Positions 23,426 through 34,989 of a stretch of DNA of 64,000 bases are shown piece after piece. Every line of letters starts with the position of its first letter. The stretch's first letter is position 1. Origin of the DNA: Alentia gelatinosa (Eukaryota; Annelida; Polychaeta; Phyllodocida; Polynoidae); NCBI GenBank assembly GCA_950022655.1, contig OX465584.1, positions 6,705,694-6,769,693 on the forward strand, given 5' to 3'. The position numbers and the translations under genes are program-made. The notes under the pieces were generated by a model, which saw nothing but the letters and a program-made list of their open reading frames with translations, did not search any database and was not told where the DNA came from.

Positions 23426-23550
23426 GGCTTTAGTGATTGCATTGTAGCCAACTTGTTGGCTCTAATGTGCACGGGGTCCCACCAAGTTAACACAGTTCAT
23501 AGTTTTACGTAAGAAATAGGTAGATAAACATTATGGCTACAATGATAAAT

Positions 23551-23926
23551 AAAAGAGTAGTTTAACGTCCAATTTGTTCAATTAGACTTACTTTGGGTTT
23601 GACAGAATCTATGAGAGGAATTCAGGTAGAAATCTCACCCCTACACATTTACCGAGGTGAGAGTTCTTTTACTTCCCACACCTCATAGACATGGTATGAG
23701 AAGGATTGGCTTTTGATATAGCAGTAAATCTACCAGTGATGGGGGTGAAGGAGAAAGGTGGCTGCAGTGGTACTTGAGTCAATAAAGTCTGACAACCTTG
23801 GGATTACAAGTCCAGTGCTCTCTACCACTGAGCTAACTCCCCACCATGGTCGCTTTAGTTATGCTTGCATGCAAGCATATCCGGTCTGCACCACGAGGAG
23901 GCGAGGCGACCAAGAGGGTGAACAGA
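23551..23926 (-). mobile_element. tRNA-derived SINE with 5' leader
   Basis: Reverse strand: leader with the 20-bp palindrome TATGCTTGCATGCAAGCATA (allowing one edge change), then a GTTAGCTCAGTGG A box, the SINE body, and GGACGTTAAACTAC at the tail. The B box region (TTGACTCAAGTACC) is decayed. Same subfamily and same leader as 48322-48694. Confidence 0.8.
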
Positions 23927-23999
23927 TTTTTTTTTTTTTAAGATTTTATTTATACTGGGATGGTACATCGATTATACAACCGTTTCAATCGTACTCCCG

Positions 24000-25010
24000 G
24001 GTGGGATTTGATTTACATTCACCTTGTATAAGTTTTGGTAACAATAATAAGTATATAAGTTGTAAAAGACAAGAGTTCATTTACCACTTGTGGGTAAAAG
24101 TTCATGCAGCCATTCCGGCCGCCTCGAGTCCTAGTTCTTGTTTGTGATTACATTATGTAATCAGACCATACTTTTTGTATTAAAGAGTAAAGTCATAGTA
24201 AGTCCTTACTGTGATGTAAACCAAGTACGGTACATGATTATTTCATCCTTGGTCGAACTTAGTGTTCCATACCAAGATGGAAAGAGTATTACTCTATTTT
24301 GCAGGGCATTCAGGTAGTAGCTTCAGGGGTGCAAGCCTGTTACATCAATAACAAAGTTAGCATATACATTTGACAAGAAATCGTTTTTTATTGTTCATGG
24401 TAAATAGTGTAGGCACTCAGGTGGAGCATGATTTGTATTCAACAGTTAGACTGTTAGACGGGCCAGTTTTTGCTTAGTGCCCATTTCTTCTGGGCATATT
24501 TAAAAGAGTTTTTATCTTCTGTTTAATCATCTTTATTATTATCATCATTATATAGCAGGATTTTATTAAAATGCCACTTTGGTACTGCGTTTCTGTTGTT
24601 AGTGTCAAGAAGTTAGGTGCTATTGAAGGTAGTATGGAGGGTAGTATTATATATAGTACACCACTGTATGGACGATTGAAATCTAAACTGCTGATGCATA
24701 TAAATTAGACATAGTTATAGATATTTCATCTCCAACAAGACGTCTGAGTTTATCATTAGATACGATGACAGGACAGAAATTAATGAGATCTTTAAGTCCG
24801 GTTGTAAGCACCCTGCATGTCATCATTACATTACGAAATGAAGTCTCAGGTACTGTGACCTTCAACAAAACAGCATGTGACTGAGGGCAAGATGTAGGTC
24901 GATGGTAGGCTTAGGGAGCATCCTCATTAACGCTGATGAGAATGACGTCCGAAGAGGAAGTGCAAGATCGAGATGCAATAATCAATCTCCTACTTATAGT
25001 ACTGCATCGA
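24000..25010. other. Intergenic DNA
   Basis: No supported gene or delimited repeat. Confidence 0.4.
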
Positions 25011-25016
25011 GAAGCG

Positions 25017-25167
25017 TATAATTATATAGAACGTCCTGACCACGCTGTACAAGCTACAATATGAGATGATGATTTATGGTTCGTATGTTCCGTACAAACC
25101 ATACATTATTATCGAGTTTTGTGGCTTATACAAGCATGGTTGGACGTTATATATTTACTATATATAT
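25017..25167. mobile_element. Foldback element, family C, both arms
   Basis: Outer arms TATATAGAACGTCCTGACCA and its inverse TGGTTGGACGTTATATA, with TGTACAAGC/GCTTATACA and TTCGTATG/CCGTACAA words inside. The apex is shortened relative to the other two copies. Confidence 0.65.
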
Positions 25168-25339
25168 ACTCGAAATTAAGAAAAATCATTAATTTTATTT
25201 GGCTTAAGAACTAATATTTTAGTCTACGTATACAGAACAAGTGTTCTGTATTTTCCTGTACGGAACAGTGTTCCATACAGTATTTTTACGTTATATGGCG
25301 AAACGGTGCATATTTACAGTATATACTGCATGGGTATAT

Positions 25340-25700
25340 AGTAAATAGACAATACTCCACGTCTACATGCCACGTTCACCTACAATACACCTACAATACT
25401 CCACGAGTTTGTTTCGCCTCGATGACGATTGCGGCACATCTAAACTCGCAGAGTATTGTGTATTTTACGATTCGAGTGCAGTTCTGGATTTATCTCACCC
25501 CTATCGCTGACACTAAATAGCATCATGATATCAGAATAATTCAAATTATGCGGCAAATCCAGTTGGTTAGTAGCATATGATGTCATTTCATATTCACTCC
25601 GCCACGACCATGGCATAGTATTGTCACTTTTCCCCGGTGATCAATGAGTATTTTTTCTAATGTTATTCCTATGGCTAAACATGTAACAGGGCTTAAATAA
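25340..25700 (+). mobile_element. Two-module foldback element, family A (A3)
   Basis: ACAATACTCCACGAGTTTG, a rearranged hairpin, then GTTCTGGATTTATCTCACCCC and module 2, ending in a diverged GGGCTTAAATAAA. Confidence 0.65.
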
Positions 25701-26028
25701 AACGTGATAGGATATGTGAGAGGATATTGTGAAATTATATCTTTGTCTATAGCTTATGATAGCAGAAAATAGTGATTTTTTCCGCTATTTGCAATTTCCT
25801 GGTTGTCCCCCGACTAAAGTGGCGCTATATTACAATTTCCTGGTGGTTGATGGCAGAACTAGCAATCACTCTGTGCCCCATTATCATGAAACACGAAATT
25901 TCTATGATTGTTTATATGGCATGAGTTGTCTTTGTGGAATGACATCACAAAGCGGAGCTGAGCGATATCTGTAGCAGAAGACAATGAATGACATGTAAAC
26001 AATTATATGAAATTGGGTGATGTTTAGA

Positions 26029-26143
26029 TTTTATCCTACCCTGTCACATGTTTTTGACTTCGTATGTCACCCGTGGCATATAACTGTGGCATACAGTCAC
26101 ACCATGTTAAGTCTATGGAGATTTATATTTGGGGTAGAATAAA
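26029..26143. mobile_element. Family A module 2 alone (TTTATCCTACCC type)
   Basis: TTTATCCTACCC at 26029 and GGGGTAGAATAAA ending 26143; interior GGCATATAACTGTGGCATAC as at 12320-12350. No hairpin module attached. Confidence 0.65.
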
Positions 26144-26149
26144 TGCTGC

Positions 26150-26620
26150 TGGTGGAGTGCAGCATGATGAGCAGCTCATGACGCTCCCATGAGCCGCTCA
26201 TTACCACAACAGTCTCGCGATCAGCTTCCGAGCAGCTCACACTAATCCCACCCACAATTAGCCTGTGTTAAGTAGCCGCCGCACCTCCCGCCAAAAAAAA
26301 CACCACTCACCACACTGACATCTGTCGGCCACCACCCCAACCACCTCCTACTCCTCCCTGTAATGACGTCACGACCACGTGACGTCACAACAGCCACCGG
26401 ACGTGACAATATGGAGATTGGGGGGATTGGAGTGGGGAGCCCAGAGGGGCGGCAGGCAAGGTGCTAATATGGCGGAGAGTGGAAGCAATGTGTGGTGGGT
26501 TTCCCCCGGGGTGGTGTGGGGAGCTGCGGGGCTGGGCGATAATATGGCAGCCCGCCGCTCTGCCTGGGGCTGGCAGGCGGAGGGGAGGCGAGAGGCAAGT
26601 GGTGGCGGGTCAGGGTGATG
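26150..26620. promoter_or_regulatory. GC-rich promoter-like patch (two CRE, E-box, YY1-like)
   Basis: Two perfect CRE palindromes TGACGTCA (26364-26371 and 26380-26387) flank CACGTG (26376-26381). About 85 bp further on, TAATATGGCGGAGAG at ~26465 fits the YY1 motif with an overlapping ATG; TAATATGGCAGCC recurs at ~26541. An ATG at 26469 opens a 49-codon GC-rich frame whose product I do not recognise. This is the best promoter candidate in the first half of the window, presumably driving rightward transcription across the minisatellite. Confidence 0.45.
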
Positions 26621-26705
26621 AGGAGTGACAGAGACTGAGAGTAACCGAGTGGGAAGAGAGGGGGAGTATAAAGAGAGGGGGGTGAGATGCAGAGGGAGAG
26701 TAACC

Positions 26706-26806
26706 ACCCCTCTCATAAGATCTCACACTCTCTAAGTGATATTCTGTACGAGGTTCTCTCTACGCTCTATGTGAGAAGAAATCTTAATAAACTAGGCTTG
26801 GTCATT
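26706..26806 (+). repeat. Dispersed ~100-bp repeat
   Basis: Homologous to 3784-3884 in inverse orientation. It lies inside a 93-codon open frame starting at 26687, which I therefore do not call as a gene. Confidence 0.6.
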
Positions 26807-26956
26807 ATAGAAAAGATAGAGAAAGAAAAAAATGGAAGTGAAAAACACAGTAAAAGAAGGAAACGTAGGTCAACTGACATGTACAAGAGTAACCGGGACA
26901 AACAATCCCAACGGCTTTGGTGGATTAGAAGAAACCAAACAGGAGGCTGGCTGGCT

Positions 26957-29572
26957 GGAGAGATGTAAGATGGGGGGGGGGGGGGCTGGAGAGATGTAAG
27001 ATGGGGGGGACTGGAGAGATGTAAGATGGGGGGCTGGAGAGATATAAAATGGGGGAAACTGGAGAGATGTAAGATAGGGGTAGGAGACTGGAGAGATGTA
27101 ATATGGGGGGTAGGAGACTAGAGAGATGTAAGATGTGGGGTAGGAGACTGGAGAGATGTAAGATGGGGGTAGGAGAGATGTAAGATGTGGGGTAGGAGAC
27201 TGGAGAGATGTAAGATGGGGGTAGGAGAGATGTAAGATGGGGGTAGGAGACTGGAGAGATGTAAGATGGGGGTAGGAGACTGGAGAGATGTAAGATGGGG
27301 GTAGGAGAGATGTAAGATGGGGGTAGGAGACTGGAGAGATGTAAGATGGGGGTAGGAGACTGGAGAGATGTAAGATGGGGGTAGGAGACTGGAGAGATGT
27401 AAGATGGGGGTAGGAGACTAGAGAGATGTAAGATGGGGGGGTAGGAGACTGGAGAGATGTAAGATGGGGGTAGGAGACTGGAGAGATGTAAGATGGGGGT
27501 AGGAGACTGGAGAGATGTAAGATGGGGGTAGGAGACTGGAGAGATGTAAGATGGGGGTAGGAGACTGGAGAGATGTAAGATGGGGGTAGGAGAGATGTAA
27601 GATGGGGGTAGGAGACTAGAGAGATGTAAGATGGGGGTAGGAGACTGGAGAGATGTAAGATGTGGGTAGGAGACTAGAGAGATGTAAGATGGTGGGTAGG
27701 AGACTGGAGAGATGTAAGATGGGGGTAGGAGACTGGAGAGATGTAAGATGGGGGCAGGAGACTGGAGAGATGTAAGATGGGGGAGTGGAGACTGGAGAGA
27801 TGTAATATGGGGGTAGGAGACTGGAGAGATGTAAGATTGGGGTAGGAGGCTGGAGAGATGTAAGATGGGGGGTGGAGACTGGAGAGATGTAAGATGAGGG
27901 TAGGAGACTGGAGAGATGTAAGATGGGGGGGGAGAGAGATATAAGATGGGGGTAGGAGACTGGAGAGATGTAAGATGGGGGGGGTAGGAGACTGGAGAGA
28001 TGTAAGATGGGGGGACTGGAGAGATGTAAGATGGGGGGTAGGAGACTGGAGAGATGTAAGATGGGGGTAGGAGACTGGAGAGATGTAAGATGTGGGTAGG
28101 AGACTGGAGAGATGTAAGATGGGGGGGGGGGAGACTGGAGAGATGTAAGATGGGGGTAGGAGACTGGAGAGATGTAAGATGGGGGTAGGAGACTGGAGAG
28201 ATGTAAGATGGGGGCAGGAGACTGGAGAGATGTAAGATGAGGGGTAGGAGACTGGAGAGATGTAAGATGGGGGGACTGGAGAGATGTAAGATGGGGGTAG
28301 GAGACTGGAGAGATGTAAGATGGGGGTAGGAGACTGGAGAGATGTAAGATGTGGGTAGGAGACTGGAGAGATGTAAGATGGGGGGGGGGGGGAGACTGGA
28401 GAGATGTAAGATGTGGGTAGGAGACTGGAGAGATGTAAGATGGGGGGGGGGGAGACTGGAGAGATGTAAGATGTGGAGGCTGGAGAGATGTAAGATGGGG
28501 GTAGGAGACTGGAGAGATGTAAGATGTGGGTAGGAGACTGGAGAGATGTAAGATGGGGGGGGGAGACTGGAGAGATGTAAGATGGGGGTAGGAGACTGGA
28601 GAGATGTAAGATGGGGGTAGGAGACTGGAGAGATGTAAGATGGGGGTAGGAGACTGGAGAGATGTAAGATGGGGGTAGGAGACTGGAGGGATGTAAGATG
28701 GGGGTAGGAGACTGGAGAGATGTGAGATGGGGGTAGGAGACTGGAGAGATGTAAGATGGGGGTAGGAGACTGGAGAGATGTAAGATGGGGGTAGGGGACT
28801 AGAGAGATGTAAGATGGGGGGTAGGAGACTGGAGAGATGTAAGATGGGGGGTAGGAGACTGGAGAGATGTAAGATGGGGGTAGGAGACTGGAGAGATGTA
28901 ATATGGGGGTAGGAGACTGGAGAGATGTAAGATGTGTGGTTGGAGACTGGAGAGATGTAAGATGGGGCTAGGAGACTGGAGAGATGTAAGATGGGGGGTA
29001 GGAGACTGGAGAGATGTAAGATGGGGTAGGAGACTGGAGAGATGTAAGATGGGGGTAGGAGAGATGTAAGATGGGGGGGGGGAGACTGGAGAGATGTAAG
29101 ATGTGGAGACTGGAGAAATGTAAGATGGGGGTAGGAGACTGGAGAGATGTAAGATGGGGAGGGTAGACTGGAGAGATGTAAGATGGGGGTAGGAGACTGG
29201 AGAGATGTAAGATGGGGGTAGGAGACTGGAGAGATGTAAGATGGGGGTAGGAGACTGGAGAGATGTAAGATGGGGGTAGGAGACTGGAGGGATGTAAGAT
29301 GGGGGTAGGAGACTGGAGAGATGTAAGATGGGGGGGGGGGGAGACTGGAGAAATGTAAGATGTGGTAGGAGACTGGAGAGATGTAAGATGGGGGGTAGGA
29401 GACTAGAGAGATGTAAGATGGGGGGTAGGAGACTGGAGAGATGTAAGATGGGGGGGGGGGGGAGACTGGAGAGATGTAAGATGGGGGTAGGAGACTGGAG
29501 AGATGTAAGATGGGGGTAGGAGACTGGAGAGATGTAAGATGGGGGTAGGAGACTGGAGAGATGTAAGATGGA
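26957..29572 (+). repeat. 29-bp minisatellite, about 90 copies
   Basis: Unit TAGGAGACTGGAGAGATGTA followed by AGATGGGGG, 29 bp. Length varies mainly in the G-run (4 to 13 G) and by loss of the GACTG step. Because 29 is not a multiple of three and no unit contains a stop on the minus strand, a 730-codon frame appears there with a 29-residue period; it is not a gene. The plus strand is G-rich and C-poor throughout. Confidence 0.97.
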
Positions 29573-29574
29573 CC

Positions 29575-29900
29575 TGGCAGGCTGGCCGCCCAGCTGGAGA
29601 CTGGGAGAAGGGTCTGGCAGAGTTGTGGTGTGACAGAGGAGGTTTGTGGTGTTGGTGTAAAGTGGAGATGCCACCTGGGACTGAGGCAGTCGTCGCTAGT
29701 CGGCGCCACCCGTCTCAGGGGTCTGCGGGCTTTGTACTTCCGCCAGAACGCAAATTGCCTCCCTTGTCCCTGATGACCACCAGGTGGGGCATCTGTATCA
29801 GCCGCCATTTTGTTGCCGCCATGTTTGACAGGCTGGGCGTTTGGGAAACTATTGAAAACAATGTCAAGCCTTTGTTGTATACTATGTAAAACACGTGTGT
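29575..29900 (+). promoter_or_regulatory. GC-rich patch with paired YY1-like motifs
   Basis: GCCGCCATTTTG (29801-29812) and GCCGCCATGTTTG (29816-29828) are close matches to the YY1 site. The second ATG opens only 22 codons. Together with 26150-26620, promoter-type motifs lie on both sides of the minisatellite. No exon recognised. Confidence 0.35.
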
Positions 29901-29996
29901 GTGTGTACCTTTGAATGCTATTATACCATGGTCGTGATACAGCATTTTAAGGTTTCCTCTTTCTTATTATATTTTCATGTATTTGTGAATGATATC

Positions 29997-30046
29997 CAGG
30001 GGCCCATTTGATAATCTAGGATCGTACATGAAGACCCTTTTCTGCT
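29997..30046 (+). mobile_element. Family T end, isolated
   Basis: CAGGGGCCCATTTGATAATC and GTACATGAAGACCC match the left end of 60869-61083. The rest of the element is absent. Confidence 0.55.
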
Positions 30047-30139
30047 TTGTTACAAATAAGCTGAATGTTATTTCAACATCCTATTGACTTTTCACCTTTT
30101 AGATCCTTGAGTAATCCAGGATTTGAACTGCCGGGGTCA

Positions 30140-30955
30140 GTTGGCTGGCAGTCCGCTCACCCACCTGCTCACCCGCCTACTCACCCGCCTGCTCGCCTGC
30201 CTAGCCAGCCACCCTTTCGCCTGCCCTTTCACCCGCCTGGTCAGCTGCCTGGTCAGCCGCCCTTTCACCCGCCTGGTAACCCACCTGCTCAAATGCCTGC
30301 GGCCGCTCAAACGCCTGCACCCCTTCACACGCTTGTTCACTCGTCTGCTCACCCACCTGCTGACCTGCCCTCTGAACCATCTGCTCACCCGCCCAGTCAC
30401 CCAACCACCCTCCATACCCCTTTCCACTCTCCCCTGCCCGCTCACCTGCCCAACTCACCCCCTAACCCCTTCACCCACCCTCTCACCCACCCGCTCACCC
30501 ACCCACCCGCCTGCCCGTGTTTGGTCCACTTTACGGCCTCCGCTTTGTACCCCTGTCCACTCTCACCCACCCACTCACCCCCTACCCCCTTCACCTACCC
30601 GCTCAGCCTCCCACTCTCCCGCCCACTCTCCCGCCCACCCGCCTGCCCGTGTTTGGTCCACTTTACGGGCTCTGCTCCGTACCCCTGTCCACTATCACCC
30701 ACCCACTCACCCACCCGTTCACCCTTCCACTCACCCACCCGCTTACCCTCCCACTCACCCGCCCACCCACCTGCCCTTGTTTAGTCCACTTTACGGTCTC
30801 CGCTCCGTACCCCTGTCCACTCTCACCCGCCCTCTCACCCTCCCAGTCACCCACCCAGTCACCCACCCACCCGCTCACCTTCCCACTCTCCCGCCCGACC
30901 GCCTGCCCGTGTTTAGTCCACTTTACGGTCTCCGCTCCGTACCCCTGTCCAATTT
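30140..30955 (+). repeat. C-rich minisatellite with ~130-bp higher-order unit
   Basis: CACCCGCCTGCTCAC-type short units (10-12 bp). In the right part a block GCCCGTGTTTGGTCCACTTT plus ACGG.CTCCGCTCCGTACCCC recurs at about 30510, 30641, 30769 and 30901 (steps of 131, 128 and 132 bp). Proline- and histidine-rich open frames of 239-280 codons on the plus strand are by-products. Confidence 0.9.
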
Positions 30956-30969
30956 CTCGGGTTGATTGT

Positions 30970-32485
30970 TTCGTTGCGCCGGGGTCCCGCGGGAGGCGCC
31001 GTGGCAGGACGGTGGGGGGCGGGGCGAGGCCGGGGGTGGAGCTGGAGGCGGGAGGGAAGCGGGAGAAATGGGTGTGGGACACGCAGGTCAACTGGGCCCA
31101 CTGCCCAGTTAGGTCCACTGTCGCCGTAGATCACTACAGTCAAGCAGGCCCCACGAGACACTGGGGTCATCCCACACCCGACCGCCAACTTCTCAACCCG
31201 AGCACCGCCAGACACAGCGAGACAGGGAAAGAGATAGCCAGTGATAGAGATAGAGACTGATAGAGACATATAATAGGACAAGGATTAGAAATATAGAGGC
31301 AGACAATTACGTAGTGAGAGATTTTCAGTGATAGAGATAGATGGGGATAGAGACACACAGTAAGACAGTAATCGTAAGCTGGAGCTGTGGTGTGGTGTGA
31401 GAGGAGTAGGTTAGAGTGCGCCATGGGTATGGATCTAATTAAGGTCGAATTACTATTATGAGAAGCTAGTCGTTTATCTTCAGAGTCTGACTACTTATAG
31501 TCTTGAGTAACTCTAATGCTGGGTAGACTTAACCCTCTTGGCATGGTCACAGCGACACGGTGACCTCACATCCCTGTGACCCGAGGAATAAGGATGAACA
31601 ATGGAGAACAGTTTGGTAACTTTAATATCCTGAGAAGCAATCCGTAAACATACTGCAATATAGTCACACTGTCATAGTGCTCATTTAGCGTCACACAGTG
31701 ATACATGTAAAATCCAAGTAAAGATACAGACCCAAATCTAGTCAATGACCAATGTCAAACCATAACTTCATGTAAATCAGATCGTGTCTGAAGTGTCGTT
31801 CATTCTTAGTAATGTCTATAGTCTCTTGAGTATTGAATTCCTGATTATCATCTTTCGTCCATGTTCTGTCCTCAACAACTGCACATAATGTAATGATAAA
31901 TGTTCACGACTCAATCCTTTGTATTCACACTCTCCTGATGTTAGTCCAATAAGTATCCTGATCTTACAAGTCCAAAGTATCCTCTCTGTGTTCTCTCCAT
32001 TGAGAGTTAGTTCCTTACACATCGGTCTGTAAGTTACTCACAGAGACGATGGCTTCACGCGATGATCTTTCACTATAGGCAACTTCACTCCATGCAGAGT
32101 GAAGCCTACGGCACCTAGAATCAAACCCATCCTCCAGCGAGGAGTGGCTTTACTCAGTTCTCTACCAGATCTATCCTCTTATTCAACTGCTGCTCTCAGC
32201 AGTGGCAGCAGAGGTATACTCCTCTGCTGCTTACATCAGCACATCACGTGACCATTCACTTCCTTATACAGAGGATCCATTCTGAATCTTGCTTCCGGCT
32301 CTCGCCATCTTGCTTTGTAATCAGTGGTTTTAACGCACATCTGTCTAAACTTATAATATCATAATCAAGCTTCCTTTGTTTTAGAATCATAACATAATCT
32401 CGGACCAGCGCGTAGTGCAGGAGCTGTGGTGTGGGATGAGCAGGTTGGAGCTGTGGTGTGGTGTGAGGGGAGCAGGTTGGAGCTG
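30970..32485. other. Intergenic DNA; GC-rich start
   Basis: 30970-31080 is very GC-rich (CGCGGGAGGCGCC) but has no recognised exon. 31200-31370 is rich in ATAGAGATAGAGAC-type degenerate repeats. No gene recognised in the rest. Confidence 0.4.
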
Positions 32486-32489
32486 CCCC

Positions 32490-32773
32490 TTTATCTCACC
32501 CCTGGTACTTTTTCTCCATAGACTTAACATTGGGAACTTGTATCCAACGCCCATTTAGTATTTTTTTTTAAATATCCAATTGGGGATTATGTCACAAATA
32601 GTCGCCCATTAGTCAATGTGACAAGGGTGAGATAAATTCAGATACCCATTCAATTTTAGGGTCAGAGCTTGATCCCATCTCATTTAAACTACTACGTAAT
32701 TCACATCGGTTTGCCTTGTGAATTACTATGCGATTCAAACTCAATGGGATATGAGCTCTAACCCAAAACTATA
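32490..32773 (-). mobile_element. Two-module foldback element, family A (A1), left half of inverted pair
   Basis: Module 2 from TTTATCTCACCCCTGG to AGGGTGAGATAAA, then a hairpin with apex GGTTTGCC. Joined tail-to-tail to the next copy. Confidence 0.8.
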
Positions 32774-33081
32774 TTATAGAGGAAACCCATGAAACCCATG
32801 AGCTCGTATCACATCGAGTTTGAATCATGTAGTAATTCACAAGGCGAAGCCAGGTGAATTGCTATGTGATTCAAATGAGATGGGATCGAGCTCTGACCCT
32901 AAACTTGAATGGGTTTCTGAATTTATCTCACCCTTAATATTGACTAATGGGCTAACATTTGTGACATTTTCCCCCATTGGAAATTTTTCCTAAATATCTA
33001 ATGGGTGTTAGATACGAGTTTCCAATGTTAAGTCTATGGAGAAAAAATATCTGGGGTGAGATAATAAGGTTTCTCCTATAA
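32774..33081 (+). mobile_element. Two-module foldback element, family A (A1), 308 bp
   Basis: The cleanest copy. Outer inverted ends TTATAGAGGAAACC (32774-32787) and GGTTTCTCCTATAA (33068-33081). Hairpin with exact apex GGCGAAGCC at 32843-32851; module 2 from TTTATCTCACCC to GGGTGAGATAAT. These ends give the best estimate of the element's true borders. Confidence 0.85.
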
Positions 33082-33524
33082 GGCACATAGCTATATTGTG
33101 TTATGGAGGTGGCTATCTTTCCGCCCAATGTGAAACAAAACACGAGGTGGCGGGTCCAATCCAATCAGTTATCAATGGATTTTTTTGGGGGGGTTTATCA
33201 TAAAAGGGTTTAGGTGTCCTCTATAATAGCTGCTCCCACTCCAGCATCAGAGAACACACGGCCACCAGAGGTCGCCACACAACAGACCCGGCTCACTTCT
33301 CTTTTATTACCCCATTCTGCCATTTCTATGTCCCTGCGCAAACCGAAATAGTGAAAACATCAAAACAAAACACCTAAATCACCCCAGCACCGCCGTGAAG
33401 TCTCTGATGGGGAGAGATTCAGAAAACACAACCGTTTTAAAGGACCCAGAAGCCCGGTGGAGGCGGGAAGGTGGAGGCGGGCTATGGGGGGAGGGGGAGC
33501 ATGGTCTCTGGTAGATTGACCGAT

Positions 33525-33797
33525 GTAGTGCCAAAATCTGTTACCCTGCCAAAAATGGTAATTATCGCCCACCCTATACGCGAATGCGTCTGCACACGCT
33601 CTTCCGGTCAGATTTCACGGACTATCGGACATACTACTATTTTGATGTGATTTTAATGTAAATAAATGAAAAGAGTAGTATTTAGACATGAGAATTACAT
33701 GTCGTGATATGCTTAATTTCGGCAAATTTCATCACTGCGTAATTCGCGCATGGGCACAAGATACTAGTGGGCGATAATTACCATTTTTGGCACTACA
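33525..33797. mobile_element. MITE with 26-bp inverted repeats
   Basis: Inverted repeats at 33547-33572 and 33767-33792 (core TGGTAATTATCGCCCAC) with an outer GTAGTGCCAAAA / TTTTTGGCACTAC pair. Single copy in the window; non-coding centre. Confidence 0.8.
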
Positions 33798-33799
33798 CC

Positions 33800-34435
33800 G
33801 CCACCTCTGTCTGCACTCTGTCCCAACTAAGAACCAGAACCCCTGAAAAGCCCACTCACTGTGCAGCCCTGTGAACTAGTGGCGCGCATGTGCTGAGTCC
33901 TACAGGGGAGCAAAACATCCGGTTCACGCTTCTAGCATGTCCAACTAGATCTGTTAATAATGTACGCTGGTTCCTGGGGTATCCGCTAGGGGTCTCGGCA
34001 GAGATATACTCATCTCACTGTTTACGTGTGTCAAATGGGTAACCGGAAGTCCACCTCCCCTGTATCTTGAAAACGAGTGCTAGACTGTACAGTCTGTTAT
34101 CGCCAGGGCCAGGGCACACAGGCTGAACGGCCACGAGTGGGCTTTCCAGGGGTTCTAGTTCTCTGGTTCCAACTAACAGGTTGGTATCGTTAAACATCAT
34201 GTGTGCCCACGGATTCTCACTCTCAGACCAAGACTTAATTCTTACATGTGGCTTCTGATAGCAGAAATACTTATCAAGAAATATTAACAGCTTACCAAAT
34301 TGATAATACAGTCTACCTTTATGGTTATTTCATTCAAAAGACAAACAACAGGAAATATGAACATGGAAAATAGCTTTAAGAGTGAAAATGGACACATTCT
34401 CTTGTGGTTCAAGGCGGCTGCGGATTTAACCTAAC
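33800..34435. other. Intergenic DNA
   Basis: No gene recognised. Confidence 0.4.
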
Positions 34436-34439
34436 CTGA

Positions 34440-34745
34440 GACCTGTTTCACTAGTTTTGTGACATGTCTAGATGGCGTCTAGATGTTGTGCCCGATTTCA
34501 TAAGGACTAGACATTAGACTTCGTTTTGTCCGTTCTTGCTTGCACTGTTGGTGCCGCTTTTCATGTCTGTTTAACACTTTTGTCACTAAACTAGTGAAAC
34601 AGGTCCATGATGTGTAGATTTGTCTAATTCTTATGTCTGGGGTCTGTCTTTTCCTAGGGGCAGCTACTTGTGTTGTCACGAAACTAGACAACCCCAATGT
34701 CTGTATAGTGTCACAGACATGTCCCGAAACTAGTGAAACAGGTCC
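34440..34745. mobile_element. MITE with GACCTGTTTCACTAG ends
   Basis: Left GACCTGTTTCACTAGTTT and right AAACTAGTGAAACAGGTC are exact inverses; an additional internal copy of the end lies at ~34590-34607. The CTAGTGAAACAGG end is about 18 bp. Confidence 0.8.
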
Positions 34746-34989
34746 CTGAGCCAACGTAGTGTAGCTCTGGCGGCCAGTGTAGGCCTCTGGTGCCCTGTCA
34801 TCGGCGATAGAGGGGGGAGGCGAGCGGGGGGTGGGGTCGGGAGGTGGTAGGTCGGTGCCAACCCCTCCCCTCTACTCAGATTGTGCTTGTATTGATGTAG
34901 ACAAAACCAGAGACCACAAAACTCCAGATCCTGTCAGTACCATGTCCTGCTCTCAAACTGTTTCTATCTCCCTGTGTGTAGGGATTTTT

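Noticed and set aside
26687..26968. 93-codon basic frame downstream of the promoter-like patch
   Set aside because: Its first third is the ~100-bp dispersed repeat also present at 3.8 kb, and its end is the minisatellite.
27616..29808. 730-codon minus-strand open frame, Ser/Pro/Leu-rich
   Set aside because: It is the translation of the 29-bp minisatellite through all three phases; the 29-residue period mirrors the DNA unit and no unit has a stop on that strand.
30065..31260. Proline/histidine-rich open frames of 239-280 codons
   Set aside because: All lie on the C-rich minisatellite, overlap one another in several frames and show no domain.
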